Shown: piece by piece, positions 1-10,862 of the stretch | Position numbering within the stretch: position 1 is the first letter of the stretch | Layout: every line of letters begins with the position of its first letter | Assembly (NCBI GenBank): GCA_036971475.1 | Contig: JBAIZL010000002.1 | Coordinates: forward strand, 229,300,643 to 229,364,642 | Direction of reading: 5' to 3' | DNA: 64,000 nt | DNA from: Prosapia bicincta | Lineage: Eukaryota; Arthropoda; Insecta; Hemiptera; Cercopidae | Translations under genes and position numbers: made by a program | Notes under the pieces: model-generated | The model's input: only the letters and a program-made list of their open reading frames with translations | Databases searched by the model: none | What the model was told of the DNA's origin: nothing

Positions 1-862
1 CTTTTTAGCAGAATTCTTAGATTTGGAAACCATCAAAAATCACAAGGAGGTACAGTACAACCGTCAGTAGAACCGAGCTGGAAGGAATGCAAGGAATACG
101 GAGATGAGCCCCCACATTTGGCCCAGCTGTTAGTGTACTACCCTCTGCAAAATTGTAAAAACATCACCCCTCTTACCTGCTCACTGTTAGACTGTGCCGT
201 AACACTGTCAATTAATTCATCTTGAACCTATTTAAATTGTCTAAGAGACTATATCACATACTAACCTTGATAAAAATTTCAACCAAAGGCTGTATTTTTA
301 CTTTCCTACATATACTATAGTACAGAGAAAGTGTTGTGATCGATTTTGAGATGTTAGTGGAAATATATCCATTTTGAGGTCCCCTGAGCCAAAAACAAAA
401 TGTTTTTTACAAAATGTCTGTATGTATGTCTGTCTGTGTGTCCGTATCCCAACCTATAGAAAAAACTACTGATCTGATTTTAATTAAATTTGGTACATTT
501 ATGTACGTACTTTAAAATACTCTAAATTAAACGGTACTTATAGGCAAAAAATTACTATAAAACAATATTTCATTAATTTTAAATAAACTAACGAATTTGA
601 TGACATTTGGTATATTTATGTCTACTGGCCTCTTACGTTGAAATTTTTAAAAAAAACCTGTACTTTTAAGCAAAAAAGTACAAAAATGTGGCTTATTTGA
701 TGCATTATTATGAGAAAGTTTGTCCCAGTTTCCTGATACCGTTTATTTTTAATGTGAAGGTAAAAGCAAACTAATAAAAGCTCAATGAAATGCAATAAAA
801 TAAATTCAGTTTTGTAAACCTTTATTGGTTGTTGCAAGTGCTGAGCCTGACTGTATTTAGTA
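1..862. other. Unannotated AT-rich sequence
   Basis: I see no coding region that I recognise. Around 412-445 there is a short TGTATGTCTGTCTG-like run, followed by a segment that resembles the low-complexity lead-ins common in dispersed arthropod repeats. This is only an impression and no repeat boundaries could be found. Confidence 0.4.
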
Positions 863-1640
863 TCAAGCTATCATTACAGCCTTGACAGAGGTTTTTGTCG
901 GAGGCTTGGCGACTTGAATGTTATGGTATGGGGCGTTATCCATAACCACAACTGAGTGAGGAGGAAGTAAAGAAATTAGTTTTTGGTTCACATAATTTTG
1001 AAAGTTAGACTGATTCATTTGTGCATGGTAGTCTCCAGAAGATGTTCCTGCTTTAAAAACTAGTTCAGCTCCGTTCAAAAACCCCTCACTGGATCTGATA
1101 TGTACAACGATCAATCGGTTGTCTCCTCTGTTTGTGGTGAAAACACCTACAACACTTTCACTTTGCCAGCACTTTTGAAAAGTTAAATTTGATTCCGCCC
1201 AAGTTTCACCCATATAAAAAATTTTCCTACCCTCACTTCTTAATTTTTTAATGTCTTGTAAATACTTTACCCTGTAGTTCACAATATTGGGACGCTCAAT
1301 AAGTATTTTGCTCTTATTAGCACATTTTTTCCATTTGAAACCAACTTCATAAAGAACTTTGCGAAGGGTTTCTTTCTTCCGTGGAAAATCAATTTTTTCC
1401 TTCACAATTGGTAATAAAACTCTCAATGAGGGACTTATTTAAGCTGAATATAGTAGTCATTTACAATGTTCCTAATAACACATTTATTAAAATTATCGAT
1501 TTCCGCGTTTCTGTGCTCTGCTCGTTTCTTTTTCTTTCCAGGGGAAAGAACCTCTTTTAGACTTGCACTCTTGTTGAATTTTATAAGCACAACTTAATGG
1601 TCTGTTTATATAAGAAGCAGCTCGTTCACTGGCTTTCCTC
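863..1640 (-). pseudogene. DDE transposase (IS630/Tc1-like, DDE_3 type), truncated
   Basis: On the minus strand, 863-1426 is open for 187 codons and reads like the catalytic part of an IS630/Tc1-related DDE transposase common in insect genomes. The second catalytic aspartate is seen in VVVMDNAPYHN. The usual first aspartate of a DETW motif is replaced by glycine (YMGETWAES). The frame ends just after KTSVKAVMIA, before the third acidic residue would appear. Upstream, after a frameshift near 1435, the same strand still encodes the N-terminal part (SPGKKKKRAEH, then NKCVIRNIVNDYY near 1455-1550) and, in another frame, a helix-turn-helix-like stretch up to about 1640. Missing catalytic residues, a frameshift and truncation make it a dead copy. 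I could not identify terminal inverted repeats. Confidence 0.85.
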
Positions 1641-2982
1641 AACACAGGTTAATTGATTATTTCTGGATTCTTCATCACACTTACTAATAACACTAACGAT
1701 GACGTTTCTTGTTTCCCTGTGAATGGTTCCCCCTCTTCCCTGAACTATTACAATCCATTAAGTAAATGAATACAAGTAGTCCATAGATCAACACAACACA
1801 GGTAAAGACAACTGACACAGGCACAATATCAACTAAAAAGTTCATACGAATGTTCGTGACTGGGCTATTACTAACTGGCGTGTGCAAGAGACAATGCTGT
1901 GGTGATGTAGGGTATGTTAGGTAGATTATATTATCCGAGAATACTTCCCCGCACCCCGCATATGTGACCTGGGTTCTCCTGACGGACGGACTATATGTTT
2001 GGACTTTATGGAGAGAAAATGCTGTCTTAAATTCATTGTAAAAGAAAATGCTTATGCATGATTGTATAAAAAAGTTTTTTCCCCATTTTACAAATCATGG
2101 TATTGAAAGCATACATTTTATAAAACAAACACAATAACTAATACAAATTTATGAATTACTGAGCTTCAAAACTCTTTTGAAAATTCTTCAGATTAGAAGA
2201 ATTTATGGTGAAGGGTCCAAAAATTTAGAATAAAACATAAAGCAAAACCATATAAACAGTGTGTTTAGATAAAATATTTAATCTTGTTAAAAAATGGCAA
2301 GAACATGAAAACTTATCAATATTGCATATGTGCTCAGATTAGTCTGGTTTATACTTAGATCAGTGTTATGAAGACTTTCTTAAAGGTTTATAAATGAAAA
2401 CTAAGAATGAAGAATCTGTAAGCATCATGTATTTAAGTTATCTTTAGGCATTAAATACCAAAGTATAAACAGTTTAACGGCAGCATAACAGTTAGTTTTG
2501 AAGCAGTCTTGCCATCAACACAGAGCATCAATATGACAGTTGAATGGACTGTAGCCCAGGCTATTGGTAACCAAATACTTTAACTTTTATATTTCAATTT
2601 CAGAGATGAATATTATCTTATTCTAAAAGAAGGCAGTGTCTTAAGACATAACGTTTGTCAGCTCTCACGTAACAAAATGTTAATTTTTGCTACAGTGATG
2701 CGTTAGAAAGTTCAGCATTACATACTTTAGGGGACCGCAGAGTATGTGGGTGACATACTTTAGTCATTCAGTAGTGACTGCTACATTCTTAAATTTCTGT
2801 AGTGATATTTCAAAAATTAGTATTTATGGAGTTTAACACTCCTATTACAGGATTTTTATATAAATAAAAAAAATTATTTCATCATTACTAATAATTGATT
2901 CAATCATTTGTAACATCACTATGAATAGGTTTGCTGTTATATCCAGTACATAAGTGTATCTTACCCTTAACTCAATCATTAA
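1641..2982. other. Unannotated AT-rich sequence
   Basis: I found no recognisable gene, tandem array or inverted repeat here. Short open frames, such as one at 1693-1887 on the minus strand, have no family resemblance that I can name. The right end is the TTAA that borders the adjacent piggyBac-like element. Confidence 0.4.
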
Positions 2983-4291
2983 CCTATGAGAGGACGCATG
3001 CAGAGTTTTTCTCCGCATGTATCATTATTTCTTAAGAAAATGTCTTTCTACTAGTCAGAACTTTATTTCCGGCTTGTTACTCCACAACCTGCATTCTAGG
3101 AAACGGCCCAGCATATTTTTGTTCATTTTTTCCTCGTAGCTTGAATGTGAATTTAATTTTTGTGACGTGAGGTCAGATTGCAGAGGTTTCGTCCGCAAGT
3201 GCTCTTTCATGTAAGTTATTTGTGCAGGGTTCCTCGTACAGTTATTTACAAAAGACTTTGGGGAGTTCAGTTATTACTGTTTCTTATGCTTTTGTTATTT
3301 TAGTTTTGTATGTCTTTTTACTATCTAAGTTTCACATTCTACTGTTGTTGCATTTGAAGAGGAGAGAATTCGTAAAATGCTATGTGGTGCCAAAAAAAAA
3401 GAAAATCAATAAATATTTTCTAGCAGAAATTTTGTTTGATGATTCTGATGAAAACGAGTCTCTTTGCCAGATGATGAACCTGACAAAGAAGTCAATGAAA
3501 TTGTAAATGAAACAAATGAAGACATAATAAGTGAATCTGAAAATGACCAATTTGTTGTAAGATTTTGAATTATAGAGAAAACCCCGCTAAAAATCCATCA
3601 GGAGTTTGTTACAGTGCAGTTTTACAATAGAAAAGAACCTCTTTTTAGTAAAAAAACGAAAAATACTGTGGTATACTGAACCAGGAGGGCAAGGGAGGGT
3701 AGCAAAAAGAAACATAATTCTCATGAGAGTGGATCGTGTTCACGCCACACTAGCAGTGACTAGTAAGCTTAGAAATGAATAATTATGAATTGTTTTTTGA
3801 ACAAAGACTGTAAGAATCTGCTAGAACCTGTTGTGTTATAAAGCCAATATTTTTTTTCATCCACTAATTTTTCGGATTACACATTTGAATAAAAATATTC
3901 CTTATTTCCACTAAATGTTATAGTTAATTTCATATTTTTATATGCAGGGCATACCATCACGATAAAATACTTGTTATGTTTAGACATTGAATTACTTTAT
4001 TACAAAAATATAGCCCGCAAACACCTATCCCGTAATGAAAAGATTGGTCTAGTATACATTGCTTACACGTTTTCACAATTCAAAATATTCTTAGTAATAT
4101 AACCTTTTGAAAATTAAAATTGTACAATAATGATGTCTGAAATTATTTACAATGCATTTTTATAGTATTCAATTGTGAAGTCACCCAAATATAAAATCGT
4201 ATACCGTTTACATCTTAAAGTGTATTTGTGAGAAGTAAACCTCCGCAAGCAAACTCTCCCATTTAAAACTCTATGCGCCCTCTCATTAAGG
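2983..4291 (+). mobile_element. piggyBac-like element A (non-autonomous, TTAA-flanked)
   Basis: The element is bounded by TTAA at 2979-2982 and TTAA at 4292-4295, the target duplication of the piggyBac superfamily. The left end reads CCTATGAGAGGACGCAT. The right end, read inward on the other strand, is CCTTAATGAGAGGGCGCAT, so the inverted repeats match apart from a 2-nt indel and a substitution. Inside, 3400-3760 holds remnants of the N-terminal acidic region of a piggyBac transposase. At about 1.3 kb it is far shorter than an autonomous element and lacks the DDD catalytic core, so it would need enzyme from elsewhere. Confidence 0.8.
3222..3760 (+). pseudogene. piggyBac transposase N-terminal remnant
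   Basis: A 94-codon frame (3222-3506) ends in the acidic segment AEILFDDSDENESL. One frame over, the acidic run goes on (PDDEPDKEVNEIVNE, then EDIISESENDQFVV) to about 3567. Further along, KILWYTEPGGQGRVAKRNII (about 3653-3712) resembles the W..P....R...RNI segment that precedes the catalytic domain in piggyBac transposases. Nothing of the catalytic domain follows. Its position between TTAA-flanked inverted repeats supports the call. The reading frame is broken at least twice. Confidence 0.6.
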
Positions 4292-4629
4292 TTAATCATT
4301 TTTGCTATTTTATTTAATTATAAGAATAATATGATTTTGTTTTATAAAATGTCATTTTATAAATGTTTCATATACATTTTATATAACTTACTCCCAGGAA
4401 CTAGGCCTAACTGATTGAGCCTATCATATATTACCTACTGATGAGGAAGTTATATATATATTACAGGCAAAGTGATTATTCCAGGCATTTTATACAATAC
4501 CTGAGTATTCTATACTTTACCTAGTATCTTTTGTCAAAGTCTTAAATGAGAATGATTTTGTACAATTTTATATAGTTTTCCCAGGCATTATATATAATAA
4601 TATTCGAGCTGGCTTGTGATTGAAAGTTA

Positions 4630-4995
4630 TAATTAAAGAATAAAAATATGGTAAAACTCACAAATATAAAAATTTGTATTTCATACGCGTTTCAACGACT
4701 AATTTCTCGTCATCCTCAGTGAAGATACACAAATCGAATTAACTAAAAAAATATTAAACATAACCTATAAAGTTTAATATTTTTTTAGTTAATTTAATTT
4801 GAGTATCTTCACTGAGTATGACGACAAATTAGTCGTTGAAACGCGTATGAAACGATATAGGTTATGTTTAATATTTTTTTAGTTAGTTTGATTTGTGTAT
4901 CTTCACTGAGAATGACAACAAATTAGTCGTTGAAACGCGTATAAAATAAAAAATTTTATATTTGTAAGTTGTACCATATTTTTATTCTTTAATTA
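4630..4995. repeat. Foldback 1: palindrome with 140-bp arms, PLE-end-like
   Basis: The left arm (4630-4769) and right arm (4856-4995) are near-perfect inverted copies, both starting or ending with TAATTAAAGAATAAAAATATGG. The spacer (4770-4855) holds a third, partial, direct copy. Each copy contains a block of the form CTGAG..ATGACGAC, an AT loop, then GTCGTTGAAACGCG. The plus-strand copies are at 4812-4846 and 4906-4940 and the minus-strand copy is at 4685-4719. A stem directly followed by GAAAC, with a CTGA-like box in front, is what hammerhead motifs at Penelope-like element ends look like. The PLE assignment is inference. Confidence 0.75.
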
Positions 4996-5269
4996 TATAT
5001 AATGTCTAGGTATTATATACAATGCTAAAAGTTTTTCAGGTAAAATACAAAAGTTTATCACAAATGAACTTTATGCTGAACACTATGTAATTATGTATGA
5101 AAATTGAATGTTACTACAATCTTTTAACTAACAATGTAAACGAAAAAGACTTGTCTGGAATTAATTTCAGTCATATTTACGAACCAACAACTTATTAAAC
5201 AAAATTTACCGCTTATTATGACAGGAAAGAGCATCGTAACACTTTGAATTACAGTTTCTATTGTTTTTT

Positions 5270-5700
5270 ACATATGAAAACCTTTTAGTTTGACACTTTG
5301 AGTTTCAGGTGCATCTGAAGAAACCTTGGCCGCTCCTTGAAAATTGGGCTTTGACTGTACTTCAAAGTTGGGTTTTTTGGCCTGGAATTTTTTCAATTTG
5401 AATAAGTTTTTTTCTTGCATACTGTAAACTATGATCTTGAATACAGTTGTTTCAAAACTCCGTTCACAGATCCAAGTTTGTAGAAACCATCTTCTGTCAC
5501 TTTCATGACTACTGCCAGTATGTCTCTAAGGTCTCCTTTTCCTTTATCAACATCAAAGATAGGTACATGAATAGTTTCTTAGGAATGGGAGGAAAATTTT
5601 TATCAGAAGTGAGTGGTGGGAGTATGGACGGCAGAGAGGTCGGGGCCTGTTTATTGCAACCTGCACCTCTGCCTGTGTCATGGCGGACATTTTATGAAAT
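5270..5700 (-). pseudogene. KRBA2-like integrase-type protein, C-terminal fragment
   Basis: The minus strand reads KNFPPIPKK and then, after a frameshift, VPIFDVDKGKGDLRDILAVV, DGFYKLGSVNGVLKQLYSRS, a stop, FTVCKKK and further degraded sequence. The order of a P.FPP segment, P..DVD+G..D.R..LAVV and YKLG...GVLK.LY.R matches the C-terminal region of transposon-derived proteins annotated as KRAB-A-domain 2-like or SCAND3-like in insects, which lies after the integrase core. No integrase core is seen. Stops and frame changes show it is not expressed as an intact protein. I am fairly sure of the family resemblance and unsure of the exact element class. Confidence 0.55.
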
Positions 5701-6179
5701 GCCCAGGTAAAGCATGAAATACAAATTGTTTAATACTTTGCCCATCAATTTTTGGTAATGTATAGAGTGACTAAGCATTCTATGGAGTGATTGACTTAAA
5801 ACATTGCCTGTAACATATATATAAATTAACATATAGGGAGATATACTTTTAAATAATATATCTAAATATTTTTTTAAAAACCAGACTCCTCAGTTTTACC
5901 TTTTTGTTGGACTCCTACTGCATTTAGAGACTATTAAGTTAAGACCTGACTATAGTGGAATGTTTTGTGACTCAAGTGTAATAGGTAGATCATGCTCACT
6001 TGAACCTTTTATCTGCGTGAAGCAGTATGTTATAAAAAAAGTAGTAGTGTGCAACTCCTTACCATAAAATGTATTTGTGCATGTTTAAAAGATATCTTTG
6101 TAACAGAATTCTGATTTCATTTGTATTAGTATGTAATTTACTAGTAGGGGAAATATGAAAATAGACAATGAATGCAGAG

Positions 6180-7310
6180 CATTCAAAAATCACTGGAAAT
6201 TTCAACTTCATAATTGAGTCCAGTAAGAAGGAGCGCTATGTTTGATTTGTATTGAAACCACTGTTGTTCTGAAATAACGTATTATTAAACATCATTAGGA
6301 AACAAAGCATTAAAAAAATTATTCAAAATATACTGGAAGTTTGAAAATTTTGAAGCTCTTAGGAGCGGATTGAAATTTACAAAACTCAATACTGATCAAG
6401 AGGTACAACTTGTGCCAGTTTTCGTGTGGCTCTTCAAATCGCAAAACATAGATAACCATTCACCGATGGAAAAAAGATCAAAGAATGGGTAATTGTTCAG
6501 CTAAAATAATGTGCCCTGAAAAGATGAATTTATTTAAGTCTATCAGTTTGTCAGCAAACACCATGGCTCAGAGGGTAGAAACAATCGCAGAAAATATTTA
6601 TCAACTCAATTGTCTGACAAAAATTGATATGAGGGGGTTTTCTCTGGTCTTGGATGAGTCAATGGATGTATCAGATACAGGTCAGGTATTGATTTTTATT
6701 TAAGTAGATAAAAGCTATGAAATGTATGAAGAACTTCTTGGTTTTTGATAGTATTTATGGCACGGCTACTGGTCAAGATATTTTTAAGGAAGTTGAAAAT
6801 TCCATTAATAATAAGAACTTTTGATGGAAACCCCTGAAATCTATTACAACTGATGGAGGCAAAAACGTTGTGATTCTTCTGTCAAAGGCTGTAGAAAACA
6901 GACAGACTTCTTCATCAACAGTATCTGTGTGGAAAATGCTTGGATATGTCTGCAGTTCTAAAACCAGTCACATCAATTGTTAATTTCATCAGATCCACTG
7001 GGCTGAATCATAGAGAATTCTGAATGTTTACTAGAGATATTGGAAAAATGTATTTACTATTCATACTAACAGACACTGGTTTAGTTACACAAAAAAGTCC
7101 TTCAGCACATCTTTGAGCTTCCAGCAGTGATCAACATTTTTTTAATGAAAAGCATTGTAATTCATCTAAATTATAAAACAGCCAATGACTGTGGAAGTTA
7201 GTATTCTAAGTCAATCTGACAAAACATATAAACAAACTGAATTTGAGGTTACAAGAAGAAAACCAGTTTCTTCCTGATGTATACACTAATATCAAGTAGT
7301 TCCAGTAGAA
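6180..7310 (+). pseudogene. hAT-family transposase remnant (ZBED/GTF2IRD2-like)
   Basis: Pieces in all three forward frames line up in family order. First comes a degraded zinc-finger-like start near 6225-6330 (SKKERYV, LICIETT). The segment 6485-6703 follows, with CPEKMNLFKSISLSANTMAQ and LVLDESMDVSDTGQ; the aspartate in LDES.D.SD is the first catalytic residue in this group. Next are VDKSYEMYEELLG and YGTATGQDIFKEVENS (about 6706-6820), SITTDGGKNVV (about 6840) and PVTSIVNFIRSTGLNHREF (about 6965-7022). HVNKLNLRLQEENQFLPDVY sits near 7230. Multiple frameshifts and stops make it a dead copy. Confidence 0.8.
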
Positions 7311-7330
7311 AACACTACTATTTAAATCCA

Positions 7331-7400
7331 GTGGCGGCTCCTGCCCAATTACATTGGTGGGGCTCATGACAAGGGGTCTCCCCAGATTTACGAGGTACGG
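7331..7400. repeat. hAT-like terminal sequence
   Basis: The stretch beginning CAGTGGCGGCTCCTGCC at 7331 and continuing to a GTGGGGCTCATG-like segment resembles the CAGTGGCGG termini of some animal hAT elements. It lies just after the hAT transposase remnant. I could not find a matching opposite end with certainty. Confidence 0.35.
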
Positions 7401-7489
7401 AAAAAATGTTGAAATTTGCACACACACAAAGAAGTATAAATATAAAAACCTATAATATTTTTAAACATTAAATTTCAAATTTGTTTTAG

Positions 7490-8733
7490 TGGTGCAAGAG
7501 AGCGATGACTCGGTAATGGTCAATGGCATCGTCGCTTAACATCCCTTTAAACTTCCTTCAACAATAAAAAGGTCACGAATAATTGCTAAACCAACACAAT
7601 GCACCAAAATATGTTTCATAGTGAAGATATCACCACAGTACTGACAAATTGGTGGATCTTCACGATGCATCAAATATCCATGAGTTGCATAAGAGTGGCC
7701 AACGTGAAGGCGTGTAACCACCACTTCCTTCCTACACTTTGAACTAATAGAAGACCTCCAAGGCCGGGCGGTATCTTTAATTTCCCTCAGCTGAATCGTG
7801 GTATACCATTTGACATTCCAAGCAGCGAGCAATAAGTGTTTTATAATAAGTGTAAGAAACATAATCAGCTGTCATAACTCGCTGAGTAAGGGGCACCAAA
7901 CTTATAGCATTCTTCGCCGCTTCATCTGCTTTTTGTGTGTCCTAGAACTCTACAGAGTTCAGGAACCCAACATAATATTATACCTACCCCCCTCCAATTG
8001 AAGCCTGTGTACAGCACACAAAATGTCCCCAACTAAAGGATTAACAGAGAAAACATCCTGAAGGGCCTGAAAAGCACTTTTGGAATCAGAACTCAAAAGA
8101 TAGTAGGAAGATCGAGATTGAATGATAGTTAATGGTTTGAAAATAGCAAATAAAAAACATAGCGACATGAGGGCAATCGTAAGCTTAGGTACATCCCGAG
8201 ACATAAAGCACACACCCAACGCCATTCACTAATGGAGTGCATTAAAATCTTCTAGTAATAAGAACAGAGTTGGCTTATTAGGTCGACTAAATCACTGTGT
8301 TGAAGGTTGTTATTAGGGGGCAAGTTTACAGAACACACAGTGAACTTATACAGGAGAGCTGTTTGAATCGCTACTGCTTGTCCTTACAAACGTTATTAAA
8401 TTTAAAGATACCACAACAATACAGTCGCGGACTAGGATGGCTACGCCACCTCTAGCTCAATCTTTTGTAATGAAGTTGTATCAAAACTCTGAATATTATT
8501 CCCTTACATGAAAATTTTCCGATGTGTCTCTTGTAAACATATGAACATTGGACATAAATCTCGCACGAGCAATGGATTAATTTGACACTCATTGGTTTTC
8601 TATTTTTTCTTAACTGGGACATTCTGAGGTGTCCCTGAGTTAAAGTCCTCAAATTCCATATCCACCTGCTCTGGGATAGAATCTGAGGGTGTTTTATTTT
8701 TAAGAGGGGTGGTTTTACCCTACCCTCCTTTAA
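7490..8733 (-). pseudogene. Non-LTR retrotransposon ORF2 fragments (endonuclease, RNase H, C-terminus)
   Basis: Reading the minus strand 5' to 3', 8600-8230 carries apurinic-endonuclease-like pieces: MFICLQETHRKIF, then AVAIQTALL, TVCSVNLPPNNNLQHSDLVD, and a degraded DFNA motif. The part 8225-7959 is RNase H-like (LFAIFKPLTIIQSRS, SSDSKSAFQALQDVFSVNPL), and 7862-7536 is the typical C-terminal region (DTARPWRSS, RLHVGHSYATHGYLMHRED, CQYCGDIFTMKHILVHC). The entire reverse transcriptase core between endonuclease and RNase H is missing, so this copy carries a large internal deletion. Its upstream part continues at 10137-10390, beyond the inserted piggyBac-like element. Confidence 0.8.
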
Positions 8734-10132
8734 CCCATTCGCTTACAATTTTTTTTACACCGACTGAGCCATAAAAAACTAATTTTTTAGACCATTTTTA
8801 AAGGTTTTTGTTGATTACTTTTTTATAGTTCATATTTATGTTTCTTATGGAACCTATTGTTATTTTTTTATTCACAAATACATTTACTTTCAAAATATAT
8901 ACTAATATTTATAATATCTTTTCTTTTATAATTTAATAATATGTAAACAACTAAAATGTTTCAACGAAAAATATCAAACATTATTTTTTTTATTTCAATT
9001 ATCCTAAAGTAAAAGCATAAATTACCTTTGGATATACTCCAAAATATTCTTCAGGGTGCAAAGAATATGTTTCAATTTCACAAGAGTTAAGAAAAGTTAA
9101 CTTTTCTGTTGTATACTTTGAAACATTCTGGTAGGTGAAATGCGACGAGGCACAGTCCACACTCCCACCGACTGGTTCTTTGGCCTTTTAGTGGGCTTAG
9201 GTGGTTTGGAACATGGAATTTTTTCTTTAGCTACCCCTTCTTGGTTTACCCCTATCTCTAGTACTAACTCTAATAGGCCTAGGACAAGGATCAAGAAAAC
9301 TAGGGGCATCATCCTCCTCACTAGCAGTAGGAGACAGAGGGGCAATTATTCCATCAAGGTAGATTTGATCGAGTAGCTCAATTAGATTGGAATTCTGTGA
9401 GCTTTCATCATCTGAATTAGATGGTAATACAGGCCTATCTTGGACATTTATATCAGAAATTACATTATTTACATCTAGTGGAGTCCTAGGCCTAACATAA
9501 CTACAAGAGGGCTGCTCAAGTTGCAACTTATCACTTATTGCAGAACAAGGCAGATTACATTTTTCATGATGTGGTGAACCTGTTATATTACAGTCTATTA
9601 TGATTTTTTTTATTCATTACTTACATCTACATCTATTTAAGATTCAATGTCCAACTGTCTTATTTCATTATCACTCTCAAATGTTTCCTCAAACAAATCA
9701 CTGTCCCATTCTCCAAAAATTCTTTCAATTTCACAATCTTTCAACTCCTTCTCACTTTCATCAACAAATAAAATAATAAATCCACTCATTTTTAACTTAA
9801 AAAGAACACAAATAACAAATTAAATACAATTTGGTTAGGTTATAAACATATCCCACACAACTACAACGTAAACACAACATCACAGACAATGTCAGCTGAT
9901 CGGTCGCCAGATAAAACGTAAATATTGAAAGAACGGACAGTCCAAAGAAGATAAAAATACTACCATTGGAAAGCCCAAAGCCTGTAGAATAAGATGCATA
10001 TGCGATCTATTGGATTTACTGAGAACTAACTCGAAACAAATTAGTTATATTGGACGACGGCGATTCACCGTCGCTTCACAGAATGGCACACTGGGTCGCG
10101 ACGGCGGATCGCCGTCATTGTAAGCGAATGGG
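8734..10132 (-). mobile_element. piggyBac-like element B (TTAA-flanked), nested in non-LTR element
   Basis: TTAA lies at 8730-8733 and again at 10133-10136. Both ends begin CCCATTCGCTTACAAT when read inward, a 16-bp perfect inverted repeat. The right end also has short GC-rich palindromic blocks (GACGGCGATTCACCGTC near 10057 and GACGGCGGATCGCCGTC near 10100) that look like subterminal repeats. The interior (9085-9790, minus) codes for an acidic N-terminal transposase-like segment. The element is about 1.4 kb, lacks a catalytic core and is therefore non-autonomous. It interrupts a minus-strand non-LTR retroelement whose two halves read on across the TTAA. Confidence 0.88.
9085..9790 (-). pseudogene. 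piggyBac-type transposase N-terminal region
   Basis: On the minus strand a start at about 9790 gives MSGFIILFVDESEKELKD, IERIFGEWDSDLF and DNEIRQLDIES, followed by a stop. After a gap, the 99-codon frame 9526-9227 reads PSNSDDESSQNSNLIELLDQ and SPTASEEDDAPSFLDP. In a third frame come KPTKRPKNQSVGVWT and similar. Acidic, serine-rich N-termini of this type precede the catalytic domain in piggyBac transposases. The sequence stops before the catalytic residues. The call relies mainly on the TTAA and inverted-repeat context rather than on a strong motif. Confidence 0.5.
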
Positions 10133-10136
10133 TTAA

Positions 10137-10390
10137 TAATGGTTTTTGTGGAACTTGCTATTGCCGGTGCCGGTATCCTTGCTTGTACTGCAGTTTGCTT
10201 TTCTCTAACCATCCTGTTCCTTGACTTTGGAGCAATAGGTTTGCCTGTTGGCAGCTTCCTTTCAGCAGAGATACCTGTGTTGGCTAATGATTTGTTTATT
10301 ACAAGCAAATCACTCGGCGTGGTTGCTAGTTGAACTAAATTTAATCTAGCATTTTTAAATGTTTTTAAAACCAGCCATCGTATCAAGAGT
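10137..10390 (-). pseudogene. Non-LTR retrotransposon, ORF1 tail / ORF2 start side
   Basis: This is the upstream part of the same minus-strand element as 7490-8733. The frame at 10386-10137 is low-complexity, rich in K, P, S and T (RKLPTGKPIAPKSRNRMVRE, PAPAIASSTKT). Removing the piggyBac-like insertion lets it run on into 8730-8640 (KNKTPSDSIPEQVDMEFEDF), then into the endonuclease start. Such basic, proline- and serine-rich tails are usual at the end of ORF1 in Jockey-like elements. No zinc knuckles are visible, so the ORF1 label is inference. Confidence 0.5.
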
Positions 10391-10862
10391 TATGGGCGAG
10401 ACTATAGGAACGGGTATACCCTTGGGTCACATAAACATCATTTCCAACCCTCAGAACTCTGAGGCCTTTAGCTTTTCTCGTTAGCTAGACTGGATGGGCA
10501 TCAGTCGAGCACTCGTAATACTGTGCACAGGCTCCGACACCCGTGCACCATGGACACTCCTTCACCAAGAGCTGAAGTGGCTGGCAGAACAGAAACCGCG
10601 CCTATGTCTTAGGCAGAGCAAGCTCACATCAGCATTGCCGACCAGAGTTTATCAAGCTCTGGCCTTTTCAGCACTCCCAACGCGTAACAGTTCTGACCAG
10701 TCAAAAATCCCTAAGAAAAGATGTGTGTTAACATGTAATGATTGTGGCGTATGTACTTTGGGTAAGGAAGTGTATAACAGTGTATGTATGATTGAGGTAC
10801 TGCGAGGGATGCTAAACCTCTCTTAGTAGGTGGGGCTAGTTTGCACCTCCCTGTGAGTTGTC
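10391..10862. other. Unrecognised segment with a 110-codon open frame
   Basis: A forward frame at 10494-10826 is open for 110 codons and the base composition is less AT-rich than its surroundings. It contains a CNDCGVC cysteine cluster, but I recognise no domain. Because it adjoins the upstream end of a non-LTR element it may be further retroelement sequence. This could not be shown. Confidence 0.3.
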
